Below are positions 1 through 6,839 of a stretch of DNA of 38,839 nt, piece by piece (within the stretch, counting starts at the first letter, position 1; every line of letters starts with the position of its first letter). This stretch comes from UBA7236 sp964638865. GTDB taxonomy: Bacteria > Bacteroidota > Bacteroidia > Chitinophagales > BACL12. A program made the translations under genes and the position numbers. The notes beneath the pieces were generated by a model that searched no databases, was not told where the DNA came from, and saw only the letters and a program-made list of their open reading frames with translations. The stretch covers positions 1-38,839 of the forward strand of contig CAZXBG010000012.1 in NCBI GenBank assembly GCA_964638865.1, in the 5' to 3' direction.

Positions 1-476
1 ATTAACTCATCTGCACGTTTTTCTTTCTCTTTGTCTTGAAAGGCAAGTTCTTTATTGGCAATGAGTAACTCATATGCTTTTTGTTCAGGAACATCTCTCA
101 TAACAATTATAGCTCCTAATACAATTCCTTTATGCTCTTTATAAACTGATGCGTTGTATAATACATCGGTCAACTTTCCATCTTTGTGTCGGATAGTAAG
201 CGGATAATCGGAAATAAATCCTTTTTCAAAAACCTGCTTATATCCTTCTCGTGCTTTTTCCGGCTCGGTAAAATAGTCAGAAAAGTCAGTACCAATCAAT
301 TTATCTCTTGTTTCTCCGGTTACTTTCGCTGATGCTTCATTTACATTCGTGATTTTTCCTACGGGAGAAATTGTAACAAGCGGGTCGAGCGATGCTTCCA
401 TTAAACTCCGCGCATACTGCGATGTTTGTTCACCATCTGAAGGTTTTAATTTATTTGCGTTGGCTGTTGACTTCAT
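1..476 (-). CDS. PAS-domain sensor protein, N-terminal part (runs off left edge)
   Basis: The reading frame opens with ATG at 474-476 and stays open for 158 codons to the window edge, so only the N-terminus is present. Residues about 15-130 form a PAS/PAC domain: a region reading SLMEASLDPLVTISPVG near the start, a GKITNVNEA segment, and a PAC-like stretch ending IVMRDVPEQK. A charged helix follows with an ELLIANKELAFQ motif, typical of the coiled linkers between PAS domains and the kinase core of Bacteroidota hybrid histidine kinases. I infer a sensor kinase or PAS-containing signalling protein, but no HisKA/HATPase domain is in view. No upstream partner gene is visible. Confidence 0.8.
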   Translation of the reverse strand, partial: MKSTANANKLKPSDGEQTSQYARSLMEASLDPLVTISPVGKITNVNEASAKVTGETRDKLIGTDFSDYFTEPEKAREGYKQVFEKGFISDYPLTIRHKDGKLTDVLYNASVYKEHKGIVLGAIIVMRDVPEQKAYELLIANKELAFQDKEKEKRADEL

Positions 477-543
477 GCTAATTATTTTTTTTGTGGGCAA
501 TTTATTACCCACAAAGCTGTATTAGGTAATCTTTCTTGTGCTA

Positions 544-576
544 TTGGCAAAATGCTCCGATAAAAATCGGGATGCT
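544..576. other. Small hairpin upstream of the PAS gene
   Basis: A CCGAT / ATCGG inverted repeat around a four-A loop lies about 80 bp upstream of the PAS gene start. It is too short, and has no T-tract on either strand, to call a terminator. Role unknown. Confidence 0.3.
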
Positions 577-689
577 GCTCATCAAAATAAAAATCAACAA
601 ATATGCTAAAGGATAGAAAAAAGCTATTTTTTGTAATTTTCACTTTGTATAAGTGTTTGTCATATTGATCGAATGTTACAAATTTTCGT

Positions 690-1015
690 ATCGGCAGGTC
701 TAGCCAGGGTTGGCTATAACGGCAGACAAGGACAAACCTTACTCATCCACCTCACACTCCAATGGTAACAGTGGTATAAAAATACCAAATTAATGCAAAT
801 CTCCATAATATAGTTATAGTAAATGGAAATTATTGCAAATACAGATGGGGATCAAATTGCATTTTCGAGTTTGGAGTAGGAAATAGATCCGGCTAATGTT
901 GTTGGATGATAACAACTTTTGTGGTATATATTGATTTAATGCAGGTAGATTTTGTAATTGATGATGTTAAGGGAAAAGGATGTAATGTTATTAATACGAA
1001 GATATTTTAAAAAAA
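690..1015 (+). mobile_element. Fossil 1 of an IS1182-like transposase 5' end
   Basis: An ATG at 823 starts the peptide MEIIANTDGDQIAFSSLE before a stop. Further on, other frames give DLMQVDFVIDDVKGKG and INTKIF. These match the start of IS1182-type transposases (DUF772 region: an N-terminal QIxFxSL motif, then a DLxxLxF and a KAEGRP-like stretch). The same arrangement recurs in fossil 2 at 2.4 kb, with recognisable similarity extending upstream of the ATG. Several stops and frame changes mean it cannot encode a functional protein. A TAGCCA/TGGCTA inverted repeat at about 699-714 may mark the old element end. The identification comes from reading motifs, not from a search. Confidence 0.5.
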
Positions 1016-1148
1016 CTAAGATAATTTCAAGTTTAAATTTTTTCTTTCGTTTGGAAAATAAATAGGGTAAAATATAAGCATTATCCCTATATTAATTCTT
1101 ACCATAAACGATACCAACAGTATTTACTCCTAATAAATCGATAAATTT

Positions 1149-1248
1149 TTAACATCCGCGATACCGAGATGTCTTTCAACTCCACATTAAATCGACTCTC
1201 TGCGAAAAGCCGGAACGAAGTTTAATTATATTAAACTGTTCGCCCGTT
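1149..1248 (-). repeat. Folded repeat, copy 1 (attC-like?)
   Basis: About 100 bp that aligns by eye with 32250-32331. Shared landmarks are CTTTCAAC, a perfect ATTAAA (1186-1191) / TTTAAT (1221-1226) inverted repeat, and a CGAAC/CGCCC end. It lies directly downstream of the stop codon of the small minus-strand gene at 1279-1449, as the other copy lies downstream of a small gene. Such gene-plus-folded-repeat units resemble integron cassettes, but the core bases fit the attC consensus poorly here. Confidence 0.35.
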
Positions 1249-1278
1249 CTATTATAAATACAAAGAACATCGGTTCTT

Positions 1279-1449
1279 TTAATGTTTTAATTTTTTTCGT
1301 TCCGATGTCCCTATTTTGCGAGTTTGCTTTCTAGCTTTCAATAATTTTTGGGTTTTTATAAATTCGCTAATTCTCATCTCTTCGTCCTTTGTCAACGAAC
1401 CTTGTCCGCCAATAAAGTCCACATCAAGTTCAGTTACTTTATTTTTCAC
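1279..1449 (-). CDS. Small hypothetical protein, 56 aa
   Basis: A GTG at 1447-1449 opens 56 codons to a TAA. An in-frame TGA lies just upstream, so GTG is the only reasonable start. The product is highly charged, has no membrane segment, and contains VTELDVDFIGGQ, then LTKDEE, then ISEFIKTQK, and a basic C-terminus. The mix of acidic start and basic tail, and the lack of stops in AT-rich DNA, suggest a real gene. It looks like the small orphan proteins found next to toxin-antitoxin-type genes in Bacteroidota, but I cannot assign a function. It is followed by the folded repeat at 1149-1248. Confidence 0.5.
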   Translation of the reverse strand: MKNKVTELDVDFIGGQGSLTKDEEMRISEFIKTQKLLKARKQTRKIGTSERKKLKH

Positions 1450-1720
1450 TTGGACACATCAAAGATAAAAAATTGTTACCTGAAAGCAGTTGAATAAATA
1501 CTTAAATGTTCAATTCTCCACCTTCACCCAAACATACTGATTAACGATATTTCCATTTTCTGAAACACAGGCCCTGAAATGCAAAACCTACCTGTAAAAC
1601 CCCTGTGCAACAGAAGAGCAAAAGCGGCAAAGAAATAAACCTTTTTCTAACTGTAGTGGTGCTCTGCCCACGAAGGAATCTCGAATAATATTTGTGACAA
1701 ACTACCCACTCCGGAGTTAC
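1450..1720. other. Intergenic, no clear gene
   Basis: About 270 bp between the 56-aa gene and sigma-like copy A. Only a short open stretch on the minus strand is seen (ending NQYVWVKVEN), without a start codon or recognisable family. It may be a remnant of an older gene. Confidence 0.3.
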
Positions 1721-2212
1721 CTATGGCTGTTGCAAAATGCCGTCACGTATTTTCGAACTTGTAACAAGGTTTTTTTGATTGCGGAGATTCAATATTTCCG
1801 AGCGAAGTTTTTTCTTCGTTTCTTCTTCGGTCATATTGAGAATAGATGCAACTTTTTTTATAGAATTGCATTCAGTGCAAAGTAAATGAATGAGTTTAAA
1901 TTCTTCTGAAGGATTGAAGGTTTTAGGATTTAAACCGGCTTGTTTAAGATGTTTTGTTGTGTAACTGAAAATGTATCTCAAAAGTGTTGGACAAAGAGCA
2001 TATTTTACATTTGCAAGGATTTGTTTTTCTTTTAATTGAAGAAAAGCAGCTATAAAAATTTCTTCGGCAAGCGTTTTATCGTCGGTCAGATTTAAAATTA
2101 TACCATACATTGCTGATGAGTATTTATCATACAAAAGCTCCCACGCCAAAAGATTATTCTCTTGAAGTAATGTGATTATTTGTTGGTCAGATGTTTTTTC
2201 CTTAGTAAGCAT
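1721..2212 (-). CDS. Sigma-70-like factor (ECF type), copy A
   Basis: A 163-aa protein with the layout of a small ECF sigma factor. Region 2 is at about residues 20-60 (AWELLYDKYSSAMYG then LNLTDDKTLAEEIFIAAF), and a region-4-like helix-turn-helix is at about 105-145 (LIHLLCTECNSIKKVASILN then TEEETKKKLR). ECF factors direct RNA polymerase to a small regulon. No anti-sigma gene is adjacent. A near-identical paralogue lies at 14278-14802; I count about 26 differences over roughly 150 aligned residues. The start is fixed by an in-frame TAA a few codons upstream and by agreement with copy B. The region-4 recognition helix is weak compared with classical ECF factors, so an atypical or decaying sigma is possible. 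Confidence 0.65.
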   Translation of the reverse strand: MLTKEKTSDQQIITLLQENNLLAWELLYDKYSSAMYGIILNLTDDKTLAEEIFIAAFLQLKEKQILANVKYALCPTLLRYIFSYTTKHLKQAGLNPKTFNPSEEFKLIHLLCTECNSIKKVASILNMTEEETKKKLRSEILNLRNQKNLVTSSKIRDGILQQP

Positions 2213-2375
2213 AACTAATGTGTTTTAAAAATTATGCCACAAATATCCTCTATTTCATTAGGCACTTAGAGTTACATAATTTGGGAAATAAGTTCCCCAA
2301 ATTAGGTCTTTTCGAGGAAGGCATTTCATTACCAATTCCAAAATAGCAGTGAGGTTTGGAAGCTGGAATGTCTCT
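1730..2375. repeat. Direct repeat A (sigma gene and its upstream region)
   Basis: About 645 bp that aligns with 14325-14970 in the same orientation. Similarity starts near the 3' end of the sigma-like gene (the C-terminal tails differ), covers the whole gene, and continues about 160 bp upstream of the start codon before ending abruptly. With its partner it brackets the metal-efflux block. Confidence 0.75.
2278..2303. promoter_or_regulatory. Palindromic site upstream of sigma-like copy A
   Basis: A perfect 8-bp inverted repeat AATTTGGG (2278-2285) / CCCAAATT (2296-2303) with a 10-bp spacer, about 65 bp upstream of the start codon. It is kept in copy B (14866-14892) with one arm mismatch and an 11-bp spacer. 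Conservation and position suggest an operator or the binding site of an autoregulator. It has no T-tract, so a terminator is less likely. Confidence 0.45.
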
Positions 2376-2384
2376 TGGCCTAGC

Positions 2385-2800
2385 GACAGACGACTAGCTA
2401 TTTTAGTAGCAAAAACCTAACTCTTCCATCTCATACTCCAATGTTAACAAGTGTAAATAAAACAAATAATTAATATATGGAAATCATTGCAAATACAAAC
2501 CGGCATCAAATTGCGTTTTCCAGTTTGGAGGAGTTATAGGAGCAGGTCAAGACTGTTCCGCTGATAACGGCTTGTATGAACAAATTGATTTAATGCAGAT
2601 AGCTTTTTTAATGCTGATGTAAAGGCGGAAGGTCGTCCGCATTGCAGGCTTAAATCATTTCTTTCGATTGGTAATCAAATACATTAAAAATAAGTATTAT
2701 GTTGAATTACTTCTTTCAATTAACACCATTAAAAGTATTCCTTTAATTAGTGGGTGGATGAATCGGCTTGGAAGAGTGTACGTATTGTACGATGGATTTA
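2385..2800 (+). mobile_element. Fossil 2 of an IS1182-like transposase 5' end
   Basis: An ATG at 2477 gives MEIIANTNRHQIAFSSLEEL and then a stop. Downstream frames contain a DLMQ segment and VKAEGRP followed by LKSFLSIGNQ, the DUF772-type pattern of IS1182 transposases. The 5' flank (an ACTCTTCCATCTCA-like stretch) parallels fossil 1. It is interrupted by stops and frame changes and ends against the 3' end of the CusB-like gene at 2803. Open frames within it are too broken to be coding. Confidence 0.5.
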
Positions 2801-2802
2801 TT

Positions 2803-3999
2803 TTAATGGTTATGCCTTTTGGTTGCTCCATTTTTGAGGATAAACTCGCTGCTGATTAGATATGCACCCGATGTAACTATTATTTCGCCTTCGTTTATTC
2901 CTGAAAGTACTTCAACAAATTCTTTGTTTTCAATTCCGGTATTAATCATTCGTTGCTCAAAAGTGTTTTTGCTTGTTTTAATCCAAACAGTTTTCATTTT
3001 TTCAAGAAGTACGGCTGACTTAGGAACTGCAAGAACTTTTTTGGTTTCCAGTTCAGGATTCACAATAACCATCATCCCGGGAATTAATTTATTGTCGGAA
3101 TTGTCAACCCGAATTCGCAGCAATTGAATTTTTCTGCCTTTTTCCATAAGTGGGTTATTGAATACAATGTGGCCCGTGTAGATCTTTTCCGGAGTTGTTT
3201 CTGAATAAATCGAAACAATGTTGCTTAATTTTGCTTTTGCTATTTCATTGCTGTAAACCTGTGCTTCTATCCATACTGAATTCAGTGTTGTAATTTCAAA
3301 CAGGGGGGTTCCTTCTTCTACATAAATTCCTTCGGTTATTTTTACTTCAACTACATATCCTTCTATAGATGAATTGAAAGTAACCAATGGGTTTGCAATT
3401 CCTGTTTTTTCCAAATCCGAAATTTGATTTTCGGTTAAACCCCACAACAAAAGTTTATTTTTTGAAGCAACAAACATGTAATCTAAAATTTTAGCTGAGC
3501 TCCGTTTTTGAAGTAAAGTCAAATACTCTTTTTCATCGGCAACTAATTGTTCGCTGTAAATAGTGTATAAGGGAGTACCTTTTTGCACATAAATGCCTGA
3601 TGTTTTTACAAAGAGTTTTTCAATCCTACCTTTTACTCTGCTGCTAATGCCCTTAACATTTTCTTCGTCAATTGCAACAGTTCCCAAAATAGTTGAAGCG
3701 GAAGAAATGTTTCTAAATTTAACGGTGTCGGTTTCTATACTTGCTAAAGTTTGCCGTGGTTCTTCAATAGTAACGGAATTGCTCTCTTGCCCTTCTTGTT
3801 TTTTTTCGAGGGCTGTTGCTTTAATCAATGTCATATTGCAAACCGGGCAGGAGCCCGGAGTTTTACTTTCAACACTTAGGTGCATGGGACAAGTGTAATA
3901 GTAATCACTTGAAGTTTCGGCATGTTGCTCATGCTTGCTTTTGCATGATGCAAGAAAAAATATTACCGACACTGTTATTAATGAAATAATCTGTTTCAT
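2803..3999 (-). CDS. cusB: CusB-type RND efflux adaptor with heavy-metal-binding domain
   Basis: A 398-aa membrane-fusion (periplasmic adaptor) lipoprotein of a tripartite metal efflux pump. It has a signal peptide with lipobox ending at Cys19 (FFLASC). Residues about 33-60 hold a heavy-metal-binding domain with CPMH (37-40) and CPVC (51-54). Barrel-sandwich hybrid and beta-barrel adaptor regions follow (GRIEKLFVKTSG; GYVVEVKITEGIYVEEG; ITSGAYLISSEFILKNG near the end). The family bridges CusA and CusC and hands Cu(I)/Ag(I) to the pump. It is the last gene of the block, 3 bp after the upstream adaptor. Metal specificity is inferred from the Cys/Met-rich N-terminus and CusA-like features in the pump. 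Confidence 0.88.
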   Translation of the reverse strand: MKQIISLITVSVIFFLASCKSKHEQHAETSSDYYYTCPMHLSVESKTPGSCPVCNMTLIKATALEKKQEGQESNSVTIEEPRQTLASIETDTVKFRNISSASTILGTVAIDEENVKGISSRVKGRIEKLFVKTSGIYVQKGTPLYTIYSEQLVADEKEYLTLLQKRSSAKILDYMFVASKNKLLLWGLTENQISDLEKTGIANPLVTFNSSIEGYVVEVKITEGIYVEEGTPLFEITTLNSVWIEAQVYSNEIAKAKLSNIVSIYSETTPEKIYTGHIVFNNPLMEKGRKIQLLRIRVDNSDNKLIPGMMVIVNPELETKKVLAVPKSAVLLEKMKTVWIKTSKNTFEQRMINTGIENKEFVEVLSGINEGEIIVTSGAYLISSEFILKNGATKRHNH

Positions 4000-4002
4000 C
4001 GT

Positions 4003-5223
4003 TTATCTTGCATTTAAAAATGTTTCACTGTCTGTCATAAAACCCGCTTCTTTTGCTATTTCTTCATCAGGTGAAAGCCCGCTGACGATACTCACAATTC
4101 CATTTGTTGCTGAACCCACTATTACCTTTCGCAATTCAAATATTCCTGTTCCGTTTTCGGTTTCACTTTTTTTAACCCATACATAAGAATTTAACCCTGT
4201 GTGATATACTGATGAAGAAGGAATTTGAAAACTTTGATTGTTGAGTAAAGGAATTTCAGCGTTTAACAGCGAATTCAATTTCAACAATTTGTTCTTATTT
4301 TCTACTGATACCCTTATTCTTATGAAACGCTGTTTGGTTTCTACAAATGCAGGTTCTGTTAGCATAATTATTCCGTTTAATTTTTCTGAAAATAATTCAG
4401 AATCAATACTTATTGATTGATTTACCTTCAGCGAATTAGAATATTCATTTGGAATTGAAATGATTGCCCATACGGTATTCAAATCATTTATGCTGAATAA
4501 AGTTTGTCCGGTGTTTACATACACTCCCTCACGGATTTGAGAATTGGATGAGGAAAATTGTTTTTCCTCTTCAGGAACTGCATTCATGTTCATTCCTTGG
4601 GTAGATGTTTTAGTATCGGAAGAGGCTGTTTCTGAATTTGAATTAAAAAAAACATAGCCGGCAGCCGGACTGAAAACAGAAATGGTTTGTGCTGAAGTTC
4701 CATTTTCTTCTAATTGCACAATTTGATTTTCAGTAATACCGAGCAGACGAAGTTTCTCTCTTGACTTTTCGAGCAATGATGTTTCAGTTCCGATAGCTAT
4801 TGGAATTGTTTTGAGTAAAAAAAGATGTTCTTCCTGCCATGTATTTAATTCAGGACTATACAAGTCCATAATTTTCTCCCCTTTTTTTACAAACTGCATA
4901 TCATACTTCACATAAAGATTTTCAATTCTTCCTCCAAAGCGCGCAGATACGCTTTGAAACCGGCTTTCATCAAAGTCAATATATCCTTGTGCTTTTATAG
5001 TTTGTGCTTCGTGTTGTACGGCCAATTTTATGGTTGCCTGCCTTGATAATACTTGTTTATTTGGAGAAACAATTAGCTGTTCAATACTTTTCTGTTGGGA
5101 AGAATTTTGTGATGTATGCTGAGAATGGTCTTCGTTATCAGCGTTATTGCATCGCTGAAACAGAAGTGCAGATAAAATCAACACCGGAAGCAGGAATTTA
5201 CCTGATTTCTTTTTCGTATTCAT
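4003..5223 (-). CDS. cusB: CusB-type RND efflux adaptor (no N-terminal metal domain)
   Basis: A 406-aa second adaptor. The lipobox Cys is at about residue 25 (LLFQRC), followed by an Asn/His/Ser-rich linker. The biotinyl-lipoyl-like halves contain GRIENLYVKYDM and GYVFFNSNSE, with a Met-containing loop (TQGMNMN) at about residues 205-215 and a SGLSPDEEIAKEAGF C-terminus. It lacks the CPxH/CPxC domain of its neighbour, so the two adaptors are not simple duplicates and may form a mixed adaptor ring. Its start lies 26 bp inside the 3' end of the TolC gene, which implies translational coupling. Confidence 0.87.
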   Translation of the reverse strand: MNTKKKSGKFLLPVLILSALLFQRCNNADNEDHSQHTSQNSSQQKSIEQLIVSPNKQVLSRQATIKLAVQHEAQTIKAQGYIDFDESRFQSVSARFGGRIENLYVKYDMQFVKKGEKIMDLYSPELNTWQEEHLFLLKTIPIAIGTETSLLEKSREKLRLLGITENQIVQLEENGTSAQTISVFSPAAGYVFFNSNSETASSDTKTSTQGMNMNAVPEEEKQFSSSNSQIREGVYVNTGQTLFSINDLNTVWAIISIPNEYSNSLKVNQSISIDSELFSEKLNGIIMLTEPAFVETKQRFIRIRVSVENKNKLLKLNSLLNAEIPLLNNQSFQIPSSSVYHTGLNSYVWVKKSETENGTGIFELRKVIVGSATNGIVSIVSGLSPDEEIAKEAGFMTDSETFLNAR

Positions 5224-6451
5224 ATTCTGCTTCCAATTTTAAAATGTTAAACAATTTGTCATACGCTTCCACCCTTTTCATAAGCAGCATTTCCCATGCA
5301 TCCAACAGCACAAAAAAATCTCCTGTGTTTTGGTTGTATGCAAGCAAGTTTACTTGCAGGTTATTTTCAAATGCGGGAATAATTTCTTTTGTGTAATTAT
5401 CATACTGTTTTTTTTCATAATTAAGCATCACTATTTTTTCGGATAACATTCTTTTTGCCATAAGTTCCATAGTAAGTTTTTCCTGCTCCATTGACTGAAT
5501 TTGAAATCCGATTGATTTTGTTTCGGAGCGATACATTCTAGATGACCAAGGCACAATAGGAATTGTCATCATTCCCATTAACGACCATTCGTTGGGCATA
5601 CCAATCATTTGCATATGTTCAGCCCTCACACCAAAATCTGGAAGGTTGCCCTTCTGCATTACTGTTTGTTCCAACTTCATGGATGTGATATATTTTGACA
5701 TAGCGGTAATATCGCTGCGGGTAGAAACACTGCCTGTGTCGGAAAATATATTTGCATAGTGGTTTGGTGCAATCAATGTGTCAATTTCAAATGAAGTATC
5801 TACATCGCGCAACAGTAATGTGTTTATGCCGATATTGCTTTCCTCTATTGTTTGTTGCAGCATAAGTTGCATATTGCCGAGTTCGGTCAATCTTGCTTTT
5901 GCTTTATAAATTGTTTGCAGTTGTGATTGATTGCTACTGAATTTTTCTTCTGCTGTTGTGAGCAATAGTTTCAGTAAATCTTCACTCTCATTAATTATAG
6001 TTTGTTTCTTTTCGCCTATATACCTGCTGTAATACAGAATTTTTGTCTCCCTCCGCAGTTCGTTTTTCGTCCAGTCACTTTTGCTTTGTTCAATTTCAGA
6101 AAGCGAGATGATGTAATTTTTTTTTGCGTTAAGTTTAGCCGTATTGGGTATCATTTGTTCAAGCGAAAAAGCAATTCCCGCCTGATTCATCGGGTCGTTT
6201 TTTTCTTTCAGCATTATGAAGTTGTAAGGAAATCGCATTGCGCCTATTGAAAAAGTTGGCGGCATCCATGATTTTGCTCCTTCTGCTTGTGCCTGAAACG
6301 ATTGAATGTTGTATTGATACTGAAGAATGGAAGGATAATTGGTTTCAACCTGTTGCAATAATTTATCCAACGAAATATAAGTGGCATCCTGCGCATGCAC
6401 AAAACAGGCAGAAGAAAGCAGAATGGAGATTAGTATTTGTATTTTTTTCAT
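5198..6451 (-). CDS. cusC: TolC/CusC-family outer-membrane efflux protein
   Basis: A 417-aa protein with a signal peptide cleaved near residue 20 (ACFVHAQ) and two outer-membrane efflux repeats. Long amphipathic helices run about 30-210 (LDKLLQQVETNYPSI) and about 240-417 (LEQTVMQKGNLPDFGVRAEH, a typical TolC turn into the beta segment). TolC-family trimers form the channel through outer membrane and periplasm for RND pumps. It is preceded 35 bp upstream by a small membrane protein gene and overlaps the following adaptor gene. The length is normal for Bacteroidota CusC proteins. Confidence 0.88.
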   Translation of the reverse strand: MKKIQILISILLSSACFVHAQDATYISLDKLLQQVETNYPSILQYQYNIQSFQAQAEGAKSWMPPTFSIGAMRFPYNFIMLKEKNDPMNQAGIAFSLEQMIPNTAKLNAKKNYIISLSEIEQSKSDWTKNELRRETKILYYSRYIGEKKQTIINESEDLLKLLLTTAEEKFSSNQSQLQTIYKAKARLTELGNMQLMLQQTIEESNIGINTLLLRDVDTSFEIDTLIAPNHYANIFSDTGSVSTRSDITAMSKYITSMKLEQTVMQKGNLPDFGVRAEHMQMIGMPNEWSLMGMMTIPIVPWSSRMYRSETKSIGFQIQSMEQEKLTMELMAKRMLSEKIVMLNYEKKQYDNYTKEIIPAFENNLQVNLLAYNQNTGDFFVLLDAWEMLLMKRVEAYDKLFNILKLEAEYEYEKEIR

Positions 6452-6486
6452 TTTTTATCATTTATTCTTTTAAGTTCAATCCAAGT

Positions 6487-6813
6487 TCACAACCCGCCTA
6501 ATCCATCTATAATACCAAAAGATAAAAAGTGCCAATTAGCTATACCTGTTATAATCATAACAAAAACCACAACAGGTGCCGCAAAATTTGTATACGTTGT
6601 GTAACGAGCAAAATTATTATCACTCTTCGACGCTATGCTTAAATAGTAATAAGAAGAACATACTAATACAAAACCAAGCAATTGTATCCAAGGAGCATTT
6701 GAAACAGGTAATGCTACTATTGGCAAAATGAGGTTAGGTATAAGGAGAAATACCAATCTTAGAATTAAGGAATAGTTACCAAATACAAATATACTTTTAC
6801 TTGCTCTTGTCAT
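6487..6813 (-). CDS. Small four-helix membrane protein, unknown
   Basis: A 108-aa hydrophobic protein with predicted membrane segments near 15-35, 42-61, 76-92 and 95-108, a basic N-terminus and an acidic turn (SKSDNNFARY) between helices 2 and 3. It resembles the uncharacterised four-helix family common in Bacteroidota (a conserved W-x-x-x-L-G motif in helix 2 and an F-G-I-I-D-G-L-G motif near the end). It lies 26 bp after the P-type ATPase gene and 35 bp before the TolC gene, so it is almost certainly co-transcribed. A helper role for the ATPase or pump is only a guess. Confidence 0.65.
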   Translation of the reverse strand: MTRASKSIFVFGNYSLILRLVFLLIPNLILPIVALPVSNAPWIQLLGFVLVCSSYYYLSIASKSDNNFARYTTYTNFAAPVVVFVMIITGIANWHFLSFGIIDGLGGL

Positions 6814-6839
6814 AACTTAATTTTTATTGCCATAATTAT

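Noticed and set aside
2668..2859. Plus-strand open frame of 63 codons
   Set aside because: It runs from the IS fossil into the antisense of the CusB gene and matches no family; it is a chance frame.
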